Assembly (NCBI RefSeq): GCF_013664685.1
Contig: NZ_JAAKDE010000014.1
Coordinates: 1 to 64,000 of the forward strand
Length of the DNA stretch: 64,000 nucleotides
Source: Capillibacterium thermochitinicola
Lineage (GTDB): Bacteria > Bacillota > UBA4882 > UBA10575
Direction of reading: 5' to 3'
Part shown: positions 35,168-44,788 of the stretch, piece by piece
Layout of the letters: every line of letters begins with the position of its first letter
Numbering within the stretch: position 1 is the stretch's first letter
The notes under the pieces: model-generated
Seen by the model: only the letters and a program-made list of their open reading frames with translations
What the model was told of the DNA's origin: nothing
The model's database searches: none
Position numbers and translations under genes: made by a program

Positions 35168-37684
35168 CTAGAAGAACCAGGTCTTAAACCAGCGCAGCGA
35201 CTGCACATAACTGGACGGGACGGCCAGTCCCGACAAGACCGGATAAAAGAGGAGAAACATGACCCCAACCAGGCCCAGGTAAAGGTAAACCCCTTTCACC
35301 GCCGCCGGGTACCGCCGGATGATTTGCTGGAACAAATAGACCATTGCCAGAATCAAGAAGGGTACCGTCGAAAAGAAATGATAGATAAAGGTCAGCCGCG
35401 GTACCAGGACCCAAGGCAAATACTGAAACGCCATGGCGATAAAGACCACAACCATGCTCTTTTCCCGTTTTTTAACCGCAAAGACCAGCGCCGGGATCAA
35501 CGCCAAAAGGCCCAGCCACCAAATGGCCGGATTCCCCATGGAGACGATGGAAGCGGCGACTCCGGGCGGCAGGTTCTGGCCACTGTAAAGCCAGATCGGC
35601 CGCCGGATAATCGGCCATTCCCACCAGGGGGATGCAAAGGGATGGGTGGCCACCAACCGGCTGTGGTAGTTGTACATGTGTTTCTGGTAAGAGATCACGT
35701 CTTTAATGCCGTGGCCCGGGCCGGGGAGCATCAGAAACGGCAGATAAGATAGGAGATAAATAACGGCCGGGATAAGGACGAAGACTACCACACAGAAGAG
35801 AAAAGTCCTGTTAATATAGTAAGGAACGAACCTGGAAGTCCAATGGTCTTTCCCCTTCCCGCCCGGCTTTGCCCTTTTCGCCCGGCGGTAGTCAAAGTAC
35901 TCGATCGCTTTTGCGCTAAAGAACAGGATCGCCAGGCCCACACCGGCGTAGAGACTGATCCACTTCACGGCCACCCCCAGGCCAAAACTGAGCCCGCACC
36001 AGAACAACGGTTTCAGCGACTCTTTAAAGCCGACCTGATATGATTTTCTCGTAAAGTAATCGTACATAAAATAGTACATCAACAGGATAAAGAAAGTAGT
36101 GTATACATCGATGGTGGCAATCCGGCTCAAAGTGAAATGCATGAAATCAAAGATCAACAGAAAAGCGGCGGTCAAGGGGAGGAGATAACCCCCGAAAATC
36201 TTCTTCGCAAAGAGATACATCACGGGAATCATCCCCGCGCCAAAGAGCACCCCCATAATCCGCCAGCCAAACGGATTCATCCCGAAGAGGGCAATTCCGG
36301 CCGCGATCAACACTTTCCCGAGGGGAGGGTGGGTGGTTTCGTACGGCTCGATCCCTTTCAGATGCTCATAGGCGGTACGGGCATGATAGATCTCATCAAA
36401 ATAAGTCCCGGTCAGGAAGGAAGCCCTATAATCAATGGTTTCTTGTTCATCGAAGAGATTTTCCACTGCTCCTTCCGACAATGGATCGACCGCTTGCTCA
36501 GTAATCCCGACGATGCCGACCGGCCCGGCGGCATCCCTCGCCACAAATGCGAGCTCCAACAGATGGGCACCCGGCTGGACCACCGTAAACTTTAAGCGGG
36601 CGGTCTCGGCATTCACATCCAGATAGTTCCACTTGTAAAACTCCCTTTGCTGCCAGGTGATCAGGGGCCGAAAAACCCCGCTTTTATCCTGGTATTCGAG
36701 TTGAAATTGGCCCTCGCCGCTGCCGGCGTAGTAATAGATCCGCGTCAAGGAGCGGGTTTCCCCAAACTCCACCAGAAAAGATTCACCCGGTTTGACCGGC
36801 TGCCATCCAGTTTTCGGCACCGCAGTCGTACCCAGCCGGGGCAGGGCAAAACACAGATAGACCAGAACCGGTACTAAGATAAGCAGCCAGTCTTTCAGGC
36901 CCGGCTTGCGGCCGGGCTGGCCGTCAACCACCTGCTCCCGGTCTTCCTCCCCCGGTCCTTGCTTTTGTTTATGTTCGCCGGCCGCGGGCGGCCGGTCACC
37001 CTTGTCCGTTACGACCAAGAAAACCGCCACCAACAAGGCGAAGACAGAGATCACGGTTGTCAGGAGATTACTGCCCCGGTCCAAGGTGGCCGCCGCTTCC
37101 GGTGGGAAAAGATTCACCGCGTGAATGTGCGGCGGGAGGGACGTCACCTCCTCCACCACTACCTCGTCAAAATAGGCCTTTCCCGTGTTCAGGCTCCCAT
37201 ACCCGCCCAGACCAACGGTCACGGTCAAGGTCTCCTGCCGGCGACCGGTTCTTCCGTACATCTCAATATAAGTCCATTGGTCCGTTGTTCCCCGGATGTC
37301 CTGTGACGTATCAATGATTCCCTCCACAGAGATATTGGCCCCTTTATGGTCATGCCCCACATTCTCCGTTTTGACATAACAGGAAAGCCGGTAATAAGTA
37401 TCCCCTTTTACCCTGATTTGCTGTTTATAACGGGCATCATTGGGCTCGTTGTTAACGATACAAACACTTTTTTGCCCGGTGTAACTTTGGGTATCATCCC
37501 AGTGAAATTCCGTCACCCCTTCCCGGGTGTCCCAGGCGTGGGTCATCCAATAATAGACGGTCGCGTTCACTCCTTCTTCAAATCCCCCGTTGGGCGGGAG
37601 CATTCCTTCGGCGGCCCCCGTCAGGATGCCGACGGATACCGCCATCAAGAACAACATCGTCAGGGCGGCCCCTAACTTTCTCAT
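35168..37684 (-). CDS. PMT-family protein O-mannosyltransferase with N-terminal jelly-roll domain
   Basis: 838 aa. After a signal/anchor (1-27) comes a beta-sandwich carbohydrate-binding-like domain (about 28-182, opening PNGGFEEG), a membrane helix (about 208-226), a second extracytoplasmic beta domain (about 285-400), then the PMT core with about ten spans. FDEIYHAR at 429-436 is the PMT first-loop acidic motif, followed by THPPLGK. PMT enzymes move mannose from polyprenyl-phosphate-mannose to Ser/Thr of exported proteins. Start ATG 37684. The inserted sensor-like domains are unusual; the first is paralogous to the next gene. Neighbouring GT2 enzymes would provide the lipid donor. A 153-base gap (35014-35167) before the next gene holds only a GC-rich hairpin at 35091-35106. 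Confidence 0.85.
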   Translation of the reverse strand: MRKLGAALTMLFLMAVSVGILTGAAEGMLPPNGGFEEGVNATVYYWMTHAWDTREGVTEFHWDDTQSYTGQKSVCIVNNEPNDARYKQQIRVKGDTYYRLSCYVKTENVGHDHKGANISVEGIIDTSQDIRGTTDQWTYIEMYGRTGRRQETLTVTVGLGGYGSLNTGKAYFDEVVVEEVTSLPPHIHAVNLFPPEAAATLDRGSNLLTTVISVFALLVAVFLVVTDKGDRPPAAGEHKQKQGPGEEDREQVVDGQPGRKPGLKDWLLILVPVLVYLCFALPRLGTTAVPKTGWQPVKPGESFLVEFGETRSLTRIYYYAGSGEGQFQLEYQDKSGVFRPLITWQQREFYKWNYLDVNAETARLKFTVVQPGAHLLELAFVARDAAGPVGIVGITEQAVDPLSEGAVENLFDEQETIDYRASFLTGTYFDEIYHARTAYEHLKGIEPYETTHPPLGKVLIAAGIALFGMNPFGWRIMGVLFGAGMIPVMYLFAKKIFGGYLLPLTAAFLLIFDFMHFTLSRIATIDVYTTFFILLMYYFMYDYFTRKSYQVGFKESLKPLFWCGLSFGLGVAVKWISLYAGVGLAILFFSAKAIEYFDYRRAKRAKPGGKGKDHWTSRFVPYYINRTFLFCVVVFVLIPAVIYLLSYLPFLMLPGPGHGIKDVISYQKHMYNYHSRLVATHPFASPWWEWPIIRRPIWLYSGQNLPPGVAASIVSMGNPAIWWLGLLALIPALVFAVKKREKSMVVVFIAMAFQYLPWVLVPRLTFIYHFFSTVPFLILAMVYLFQQIIRRYPAAVKGVYLYLGLVGVMFLLFYPVLSGLAVPSSYVQSLRWFKTWFF

Positions 37685-37781
37685 TTGACCAAATCCCCCT
37701 CTTTTTCCGTTCTCCCCGCAAAAGCTCCCTTTTGCATCTTCCTTCGTTAATGACAACAGGAACGGTTCTTCCGGGAAGAAC

Positions 37782-38531
37782 TCACCTTTTTGCCCAGCGT
37801 TTTTCCGCCCAAACCAAAAAGGCGGTAACCACCAGGGAGAATAGAACTAAATATCGTTTTCCCGCCCGGTCGTCGCGGTGCGGTGGTCCGGCGGAGGCCA
37901 CTCCTTCCGCCGGGGTTTGTTCCTCCGCTGCTTGTTTTTCACTTTCCAACTCGATCACCAAAGCCCCGATCGGCGGCTTCGGTACGGCTTCGACCACTAC
38001 CTCATCAAAGTAGGCCTTTCCCGTGTTCAAGGCACCCCAACCGCCCAGGCGCAAAGCAAGCCGCAACACGGAAGGACCCGGTTTGGGAGTGCGCACGTAA
38101 AACTCCACCAACTCCCACCAGCCGTTAGTGTTAAAGTATTCCGCGGAAGAATAGTTGTGGTTTAAGATGGACAGATTGGCCCCGCCGGTCGCCGCGGTTA
38201 GCCCTTCCGCCCTCACCCGGCAGCCGATCCGGTAAATGGTGTCGGGTTCCACCTTTATCTCCTGCATGATCCGGGCGTCATTCGGTTGGTGGTTGGTGAG
38301 CAGAAAACACTTGTCCCCGGCATAGGCCCCTTCCGCGACCACCTGGTAAGTAGTGGCCCCGCTTGTTTGGTCCCATTGCTCCGCCCACCAACCAAGGGGG
38401 AAGCCATCCGGCGCCTCCAGTTCAAAGCCGGGATTATAGACCAAGTTTCCGCTGTTTTGACCTGAAACCGTAACGGCCACCGCCCACAACAGAAACAATA
38501 TAAATAACCGGCGTAATCCGGAATATTCCAT
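37782..38531 (-). CDS. Membrane-anchored jelly-roll surface protein, paralogue of the PMT N-terminus
   Basis: 249 aa. Signal peptide (about 5-25), beta-sandwich domain (about 28-180) opening NLVYNPGFELEAPDG and closing GALNTGKAYFDEVVVE, an acidic/Pro linker, and one C-terminal membrane helix (about 226-243). The phrase LNTGKAYFDEVVVE occurs also in the adjacent PMT protein, and NEPNDAR there matches NHQPNDAR here, so the two arose by duplication. Such CBM4/9-like domains bind sugars. Start ATG 38531, 6 bases after AAGGAAGG. It may hold glycan or acceptor near the transferase; that is inference. Confidence 0.7.
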   Translation of the reverse strand: MEYSGLRRLFILFLLWAVAVTVSGQNSGNLVYNPGFELEAPDGFPLGWWAEQWDQTSGATTYQVVAEGAYAGDKCFLLTNHQPNDARIMQEIKVEPDTIYRIGCRVRAEGLTAATGGANLSILNHNYSSAEYFNTNGWWELVEFYVRTPKPGPSVLRLALRLGGWGALNTGKAYFDEVVVEAVPKPPIGALVIELESEKQAAEEQTPAEGVASAGPPHRDDRAGKRYLVLFSLVVTAFLVWAEKRWAKR

Positions 38532-38533
38532 CC

Positions 38534-39835
38534 TCATCCTTCCTTTTCTCCCACAAGCCGGGCGACTTCTTTCCCCAGCCGTATGGCATAGTTCTGCCCC
38601 CGGTCCTCCGGATAGATCTGGGCCATGTTCGCCAGATAGAGGTGTTTAAGGGGTGTTTCATAACCCGGCTTCATCCGGGAGTACCCGAGGCCGACGACCG
38701 GTTGGGCATACGGCGCCCGGAAAAAGTGGATCTTCTTAACATCCGCGCGGTTCCACGCCGGGAAAATCTGCTGTAGATAGTTGAGGAAACGGTCCGCAAC
38801 CACATCCTCCGGCAAACGGTACAGTTCATCTTCTTCGTCGAGATAGCGGGAGAGATAGACGATGTGTGACCCATAATGCTCAGCCGGAATGAGATTGGTG
38901 TGTTCAATCACCGCCACAAAGGGCGCTTCCGGCTCGGCCACGGTTAACCAGTAGTAAGGGGACAAACTGTGTTTGAGCTCAAGGATCAGACAAATATTAG
39001 CCTTATACCTGATCTGGTCAAGCCGCGCACGGTAAGTGTCGGGGAAAGGAAGATCAATGGCCTTCAGGGCCGGCGGCGCCATCGTGAGCACAACCCGGTC
39101 AAAGTTAAGCTCGCCGCCGTTAAAGCGCAGATCTAGGGTAAGGTCCGGCCTTTGGCGGATTTGGTTTACCGCCGCGCCCGTCAGCACTCGTCCCCCGGCG
39201 CCCGTGATCGCGGCAACCATTTTCCGGTAGACGGTGATAAAGCTCCCCTGCATGTAACCGAGCAATTCCTTGCTCAGGTTCTTGCTCCTGGTCGAACCCC
39301 GAAGCTTGAATTTGTTCCAGATCCAGGTGGCCGCGATCTCCTCCGCGTCCCGGTCAAACTTGGACTGAAGAAGAGGGCCCCAGACCTTGGCGTAGACGTC
39401 CCTGCCGGCCTTTCTGGTAATCCACTCCTTGGCACTGATCGCCTCAAGTTTTTGCCAATCCCGCACAAAACGCGCCCGTAACACCAGGGAGCCCATGGCA
39501 ATCCGGGAAAACAAAGAGAGTTCACGGAAGCGCAGCAGATCAAGGGGCGAGGTAAACGGGTACAATTTGCGGTTAATATAGATCCCGTCCCGCGGCTCCC
39601 GCCAAAGCAGTGCGGAGGAAAGGCCCAGCTCTTCGACCATCTTGACCATCTCCTGGTCGTTGGTGAAGATATGGTGGTAAAAATACTCCAAATCCTGACC
39701 GCCGATCCTGGCCGTCCGCACCAAACCGCCGTAATCTTCTTCCGCCTCCAGAATCGTCACTTCGTGCCCGGCTTTGCTCAGTTCGTAACCGATGGTCAGC
39801 CCAAGCGGTCCGGCTCCGGCAATCCCAATCCTCAC
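38534..39835 (-). CDS. FAD-dependent oxidoreductase of the amine-oxidase/UDP-galactopyranose-mutase-like group
   Basis: 433 aa. N-terminal FAD-binding GAGPLGLTIGYELSKAGHEVTILEAEEDYGGLV and a C-terminal DRGQNYAIRLGKEVA closing motif. Relatives in polysaccharide clusters are annotated as UGM-like or desaturase-like oxidoreductases acting on sugars or polyprenols. No diagnostic residue set tells which. It overlaps the upstream membrane glycosyltransferase gene by 4 bases (GTGA), so it belongs to the glycosylation island. Confidence 0.72.
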   Translation of the reverse strand: MRIGIAGAGPLGLTIGYELSKAGHEVTILEAEEDYGGLVRTARIGGQDLEYFYHHIFTNDQEMVKMVEELGLSSALLWREPRDGIYINRKLYPFTSPLDLLRFRELSLFSRIAMGSLVLRARFVRDWQKLEAISAKEWITRKAGRDVYAKVWGPLLQSKFDRDAEEIAATWIWNKFKLRGSTRSKNLSKELLGYMQGSFITVYRKMVAAITGAGGRVLTGAAVNQIRQRPDLTLDLRFNGGELNFDRVVLTMAPPALKAIDLPFPDTYRARLDQIRYKANICLILELKHSLSPYYWLTVAEPEAPFVAVIEHTNLIPAEHYGSHIVYLSRYLDEEDELYRLPEDVVADRFLNYLQQIFPAWNRADVKKIHFFRAPYAQPVVGLGYSRMKPGYETPLKHLYLANMAQIYPEDRGQNYAIRLGKEVARLVGEKEG

Positions 39836-41073
39836 CGCGCCACCCCCTTGTCCGTACCGACTTCATTCACAACCAAATGCCGTGCATGATTGGAAAGTAG
39901 ATAATAAACACCATGACCCACGGCCAGCAAGGTAACAATGGCGGTAACCATCGCCACCGGGTCGTAGTTGGCCAGCCAAAACTGGTTTTTCTTCGCCAGT
40001 TCGTAGACGTACCACTGGTTAACCAGCATGCACAGGCTTAACGCAACCAAGGGAAGCCACAACCGGCGGTCCCACAAAAGGGCGACCGTTAAAAAGAGCA
40101 AAGCCGGAAACATATACCTCTCGTGCATGCGGCTGCCGAAGAAGAAAACACCCAAGGACAGGAAATAGGTGGTGAAATACCACATCTGCGGCGAACCGCC
40201 CTTCTTCCATAAGGCCCAGACCGAAAAGAGGGCAACCGCCGCCAGAAAGATCAGGCTCCAGGTGGCATAGGTCAAACCCCAGAAAGGAAGGGAATCATGA
40301 ACAGCCTGTCCGCCGCAGAGCGTCCAGAAATTAAACCCATTGGCCGTTGCGTAGGGATAATCGCCCCCGCTGGTCAGGTACAAGTCAATGATCCAGAGGA
40401 AAGACCGTCCCGCGGCGAACGGAAGCGTGACCGCCGTATAAGTCGCCAGCCCGCCAAGGAAGGAGGAAATCAGCTTCCTCCAGGAAAAAGGAGTTTGGAA
40501 AAAGAGATATAGCACAACCGGAAAGACCATCGCACTCTGGGGCTTGGTGAGCACGGCCAGGGCGAACAGGATAACCGCAGTTACACTCCGCTCTAAAGTA
40601 AAGAAGTAAATAACCCCCAGCAGCATGGTGGCCGGAATGGAGTCAAACTGCCCCCAGACCGAAGAGTTGAAAAAGATGGCCGGGTTCAAGACATAGGCCG
40701 TCCCAAGAATAAAACCCAGCTTCGCTTTGCCGAGCCGCTTTCCGATCAGATAGATAAGATAGCCCCCCACCAGGTCGGAGAGCACCGCCCATAACTTGAT
40801 GAGCAAAACATGGGTTTCCATGCTTAAAGAAAAAAGCGTCGTGATCTTGCCCGTGAGCCACAAGAGATACATGTAGGCCGGGGCATATACCACGTGAAAG
40901 GTCTGGTAAAAACCGTCAAAACCGGCCTGGGCCAGGTATAAACTCCATGCGCTGTACCCGCCCATATCCACCTGGTAACTGGGTAAAAGCGTCAACAAAT
41001 AACGGACGATCACAGTCACCCCAACCACCAAGCCGATCAACCAGCCTTTTACCGAAGAAACACGGTTCTTCAT
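39832..41073 (-). CDS. GT-C type membrane glycosyltransferase
   Basis: 413 aa with about ten membrane spans. The first extracytoplasmic loop has QVDMGGYSAWSLYLAQAG, the acidic-motif position of GT-C enzymes that use polyprenyl-phosphate sugars; FNSSVWGQFDSIPA and FGSRMHERYMFP are typical of the GT39/GT87-like group. Start ATG 41073 behind GGAGGGGAAGGGA. Likely acts on the outer face of the cytoplasmic membrane using the lipid donors made by the neighbouring GT2 enzymes. Acceptor unknown. Confidence 0.75.
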   Translation of the reverse strand: MKNRVSSVKGWLIGLVVGVTVIVRYLLTLLPSYQVDMGGYSAWSLYLAQAGFDGFYQTFHVVYAPAYMYLLWLTGKITTLFSLSMETHVLLIKLWAVLSDLVGGYLIYLIGKRLGKAKLGFILGTAYVLNPAIFFNSSVWGQFDSIPATMLLGVIYFFTLERSVTAVILFALAVLTKPQSAMVFPVVLYLFFQTPFSWRKLISSFLGGLATYTAVTLPFAAGRSFLWIIDLYLTSGGDYPYATANGFNFWTLCGGQAVHDSLPFWGLTYATWSLIFLAAVALFSVWALWKKGGSPQMWYFTTYFLSLGVFFFGSRMHERYMFPALLFLTVALLWDRRLWLPLVALSLCMLVNQWYVYELAKKNQFWLANYDPVAMVTAIVTLLAVGHGVYYLLSNHARHLVVNEVGTDKGVAR

Positions 41074-41174
41074 TCCCTTCCCCTCCAATCCATCTGCGCG
41101 GGGTACCAACTGGGCCAACACCCGCCCTTTTTGATTATGAGCACAACAGAATGACAAACCCTTTCATGTAACGT

Positions 41175-43328
41175 TTAAGGTCGCCCGCTTTCGGGAACTT
41201 TGAAAATCTCAATCTCCTGCCGGTGGTCCGTATAAACACGGACAAAGTGGTCTACAAACAATTGGTAGTTCAAGTCATATTCAACCGAACTGCGCACTTC
41301 CCGGTCTATAACGACATAACTGATATTGTTCGCTTGCAGCATCTCCACCACCCGGGCGGGGTCGTCCCCGGCATAAATCGACCGGACCATTTGCGTTCGC
41401 CCGTAGGTGTCATACCCGGCCGACCACGGATAATAGGGCCAGCCGCAGAAGATTTTTCGCCCCGCCAGTAACAGCGGATGATTGCTGTATGGGGGTGTGA
41501 GAAAGATTTCATGGGCTTCGGTATTCTGCATAGCCCAAACCAGTAAAGGGTCATCCATCCGGAACACCAGTGCTTTTTTATCTAGATTGTACAGGGTGAT
41601 CAGGTCCACCGCCCCGGTCAGGATTAACAACACGACCAACAACACGGCCAATCCTTTCGCCCTAATGTTGCGGACTGCAAAAAAGCGGACGAGATAAACG
41701 GCGGCCAAAATATTAAGAAGAAGCACTGCGGCAATGACATATTTATGATTGACCGCAATATCCGGCGTCACTTGTAAGGTGGTAGCCATAATGACGGGCG
41801 CGAGAAAAGCCAGGGTCAGCGCGCGCCCGCCCCGCGGCGCCGTACAAAAGAAAGCCAGGATGAGACAGGGCAAAAACCCCAGCAGCTCCAAGTAATAAGC
41901 GGCGATGCCCAGCAGATCCGGGGTCGCGGCCAGGAACCCCACCGTCAGGCGGGGGTTAACCGCCCCCGTCCCGGACCCGATAAAAAACCTGCTCTGCGCC
42001 ATGGATAAGCCGACGGTGAGCACCGCCAACACCAGATACTCCAACCGGTGTTTGGAAAAAAGCGCCAGCACGAAAAGGATCGCCAAGGTCGCCAGGACGA
42101 CAGCACCGTTCCAGAAGGCCAGTAGGCCAAGGAAAAGGCCAAGCACAACAGCGCGTTTAAAATCCGCCGGCCACCACGCGTCTTTTGTCCAGAAAAACTC
42201 CGCCAGGCCAGGCTTGAGCATACTTATCCTCCTCCGCCAGCCCAACCGGGGCCGCGCTTCTTCGGTCCCGCCGGCCCCGCCAGCCTGGTCGACCCCGGTA
42301 CCGGCCTCCGGAATCGTAATTTGTTGCTCCTTCCCTCTTTCACTTAAAACCGCGACCATCTTGCGGAACAAAGGATAAAGGGCAATCAGGAGCAGCACCA
42401 TCACCCCCAGGGCGAAGGCAAAGTGCCGCTGATTGACGTAGACTTTCTGCGCCCATAACCCCCACTCTTCGTGCCGCGTTTTCCCGATATGCAACTCGTT
42501 GGTGAGGATGGCGGTGATGGCCTGCGGAAGGGATTCCATACCGGCCATGAAAGTAAAGAAGGCAAACGAACTGCGGAACGTAAACAACACGATCGTAAGC
42601 AGCCCGACCCCTTTGTCATCCGTCAGCAAGAGGGCAAAGGCATAAAGCAGGAGCAGGAAGGCGAGCATGGACAAAATACTGGGAAGGTTGAACGCCCAGT
42701 CGATGCGTAAACCCAAAAACTCCAGATTCCCGGTGAGAAATTGAAAGAAAAAGTGGTACCGGATCCCCTCCCCGGCAAAATGGGGATATTCCGTCGGGAA
42801 ATTATTCCCCACCGAAAAAGAGCGGATCACCGCCAGGTGCGGCGCGAAATCGCTAAAGACCGAATAACCCACATACATTGTCCCGGCGGCACAGTAAAAG
42901 GAGCGAAACATGAAAAAGCTCCAGAACGCCGTCACCAGAAGGATCAGAATGAGTTCCGTCCTGTTCCGCCGGCAGAAAGCAAAAAACCCTTCCTTTGTTG
43001 GTTTAAGTAGTCCGCTTTTTTGCCGCCACCGTTTCAGCGTAATCCCGGCTAGGACCAGTGTGAGCAGGCTTAAGACGACCAAGTTTGCCCAAAAAAGCGG
43101 CTTATCCGCCTCCCGCCACCGGTAGGCAACAAGATAGGTCGCCCAAGTAACCACCAGAATTCCCACCAAAAAGGAGGCTGGCAAGATGACCAGCCAGGAT
43201 CCAAAGGAACTCTTTCCGCACGCCAAGAGGCTTTTTTCTTTGTTGACCCGCCAAAGGCTTGGCAGGCAAAACTGTAGAAGATAATAACCAGTTAGCCAAG
43301 AAAGGCCTAAATAGAAGAGACCAGCCAT
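41175..43328 (-). CDS. Very large multi-spanning membrane protein, putative GT-C glycosyltransferase
   Basis: 717 aa with about 14 hydrophobic segments. VFSDFAPHLAVIRSFSVGNNFP (acidic residue in a periplasmic loop) and HFAGEGIRYHFFFQFLTGNLEF occupy the place of the GT-C catalytic loop. A cytoplasmic charged loop lies around 330-385, and the last roughly 120 residues are a soluble tail with GYDTYGRTQMVRSIYAG. I do not recognise a named family. Its place among lipid-sugar synthases supports a transferase or polymerase role. Confidence 0.6.
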   Translation of the reverse strand: MAGLFYLGLSWLTGYYLLQFCLPSLWRVNKEKSLLACGKSSFGSWLVILPASFLVGILVVTWATYLVAYRWREADKPLFWANLVVLSLLTLVLAGITLKRWRQKSGLLKPTKEGFFAFCRRNRTELILILLVTAFWSFFMFRSFYCAAGTMYVGYSVFSDFAPHLAVIRSFSVGNNFPTEYPHFAGEGIRYHFFFQFLTGNLEFLGLRIDWAFNLPSILSMLAFLLLLYAFALLLTDDKGVGLLTIVLFTFRSSFAFFTFMAGMESLPQAITAILTNELHIGKTRHEEWGLWAQKVYVNQRHFAFALGVMVLLLIALYPLFRKMVAVLSERGKEQQITIPEAGTGVDQAGGAGGTEEARPRLGWRRRISMLKPGLAEFFWTKDAWWPADFKRAVVLGLFLGLLAFWNGAVVLATLAILFVLALFSKHRLEYLVLAVLTVGLSMAQSRFFIGSGTGAVNPRLTVGFLAATPDLLGIAAYYLELLGFLPCLILAFFCTAPRGGRALTLAFLAPVIMATTLQVTPDIAVNHKYVIAAVLLLNILAAVYLVRFFAVRNIRAKGLAVLLVVLLILTGAVDLITLYNLDKKALVFRMDDPLLVWAMQNTEAHEIFLTPPYSNHPLLLAGRKIFCGWPYYPWSAGYDTYGRTQMVRSIYAGDDPARVVEMLQANNISYVVIDREVRSSVEYDLNYQLFVDHFVRVYTDHRQEIEIFKVPESGRP

Positions 43329-43364
43329 TTCATCTGCTCCTTAAAACAAAACTTATTACCCCAC

Positions 43365-44312
43365 TCAGTCGTTTGCGGAATCCTTCACATTAAAAGTTTC
43401 GGCCAGGAGATATCTGGGGCGCGCTTTTACTTCATCGAAAATCCGCGCAATGTAAGTGCCGATGATCCCAAAGCTGATCATCAATGTACTCCCCACAATC
43501 AACTGCAGCAGGATCACAGTGGTAAAACCACTGACGGCCACCCCTTTGATCTTCATGTACAAGGTTTGGATGCCCAACAGAAAAGAGCCCAACAAGAACA
43601 AGACCCCAAGCATGGTAACGATCTGTAACGGCATGGACGAAAAGGAGGTTATGGCGTTCACGGCCAATTTAAATAAACCCCAAGTCGACCACTTGGATTT
43701 CCCCACCTGGCGCGCCGGGACATCAAAGGGAATACTCGCCCGCTTATACCCGACCCAGTTGGCCATCCCCCGAAAGAAAGTATTCCGTTCCTCCATTTGC
43801 AACAAGGCGGAAACCACCCGTTTGTCCAACAGCTTAAAGTCGGTGGCGTTGTTCAAGTCAATGCCGGAAAAGGACTTTAACAGCCGGTAAAACAAAGTGG
43901 CACATATTTTGTTTTTGAGGCCTTCTTGCCCCCGGGTCCGCTTGACCCCTTCCACGACCTGATACCCCTCCTCCCGCCACAACCGGACCATCTCCGGGAT
44001 CAGGGCGGGCGGGTGTTGGAGGTCGGCATCCATAACCACGCAAGCATCCCCGTTCATCACCGCCAAACCGGCAAAGATCGCCGCTTCCTTCCCGAAATTA
44101 CGCGTAAAACGAAGCCCACACACTCCGGGAACCTCTTGGGCCAGCTCCTTGATCACCTGCCAGCTCTGGTCGGTTGAACCGTCATCCACGAGGATAAACT
44201 CGCGCCGGATCTCCAGCGGGGCAAGGACACCGTCGATCGTCCTGATACTCTCCGCGAGAGCTTCTCCTTCTTCGTAAACCGGAATAATAATGGAGAGGAA
44301 AAAATCTTTCAC
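43365..44312 (-). CDS. GtrB-like polyprenyl-phosphate glycosyltransferase (GT2), second copy
   Basis: 315 aa with SIIIPVYEEGEALAES, LVDDGSTDQSW, VVMDADLQHPPALIPEM and two C-terminal membrane helices (about 230-252 and 265-290). Same architecture as the other GT2 of the island but clearly diverged, so it may use another sugar. It follows a GtrA-like flippase gene by 23 bases, the usual GtrA-GtrB pairing. Confidence 0.87.
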   Translation of the reverse strand: MKDFFLSIIIPVYEEGEALAESIRTIDGVLAPLEIRREFILVDDGSTDQSWQVIKELAQEVPGVCGLRFTRNFGKEAAIFAGLAVMNGDACVVMDADLQHPPALIPEMVRLWREEGYQVVEGVKRTRGQEGLKNKICATLFYRLLKSFSGIDLNNATDFKLLDKRVVSALLQMEERNTFFRGMANWVGYKRASIPFDVPARQVGKSKWSTWGLFKLAVNAITSFSSMPLQIVTMLGVLFLLGSFLLGIQTLYMKIKGVAVSGFTTVILLQLIVGSTLMISFGIIGTYIARIFDEVKARPRYLLAETFNVKDSAND

Positions 44313-44335
44313 CTTCCGAACCTCGCCTTAACCAA

Positions 44336-44767
44336 CTAGTCTTTATAGATAACCTTCCGGTAGATGGTAAACGTCCACATCACAATGAAGCCCATGGCAA
44401 GAACCTTTGAGATCAGAGGAGAGATACTCATCTTCTCCGCCAACAAATACATCAATAGATTGGAGACACCGATGTTAAAAAAGAAGATCAAACCGTAAAG
44501 CGGCAGCTGTTTGCGGAGTTTTTGTTTTGATTTGAAGGTCCAGTACCGGTTCATTAGGAAATTAAACCAAAAAACGATCGTCATCACCAGGGTGTTCGCC
44601 CACAGATAAGGCATCCGTACGCCGCGGTAGAAAAGATAAAACAAGGAATATTCCAACCCGAACGAGGAAAAGCCGGTGATTAAGTATCTGATGAACTGGT
44701 GCCGGGTTTCCGCCGGAAAATACCGGACAAATTGCTGCCGGCACCATTCCTGCAGCTTGGTCACCAA
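44336..44767 (-). CDS. GtrA-like polyprenyl-phosphate-sugar flippase
   Basis: 143 aa with four membrane helices; opening HQFIRYLITGFSSFGLEYSLFYLFY and the conserved FLMNRYWTFKSK between helices 2 and 3 identify the GtrA family. GtrA proteins are thought to flip lipid-linked sugars to the outer face for GT-C enzymes. Start TTG 44767, 8 bases after AGGAG. It is the first sugar gene after the secretin, 21 bases downstream. Confidence 0.88.
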   Translation of the reverse strand: MVTKLQEWCRQQFVRYFPAETRHQFIRYLITGFSSFGLEYSLFYLFYRGVRMPYLWANTLVMTIVFWFNFLMNRYWTFKSKQKLRKQLPLYGLIFFFNIGVSNLLMYLLAEKMSISPLISKVLAMGFIVMWTFTIYRKVIYKD

Positions 44768-44788
44768 AGGTACCGCTCCTTTTTATTT

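Noticed and set aside
37878-38165. Plus-strand frames opposite the jelly-roll and PMT genes
   Set aside because: They are antisense to well-supported coding sequence and lack ribosome sites.
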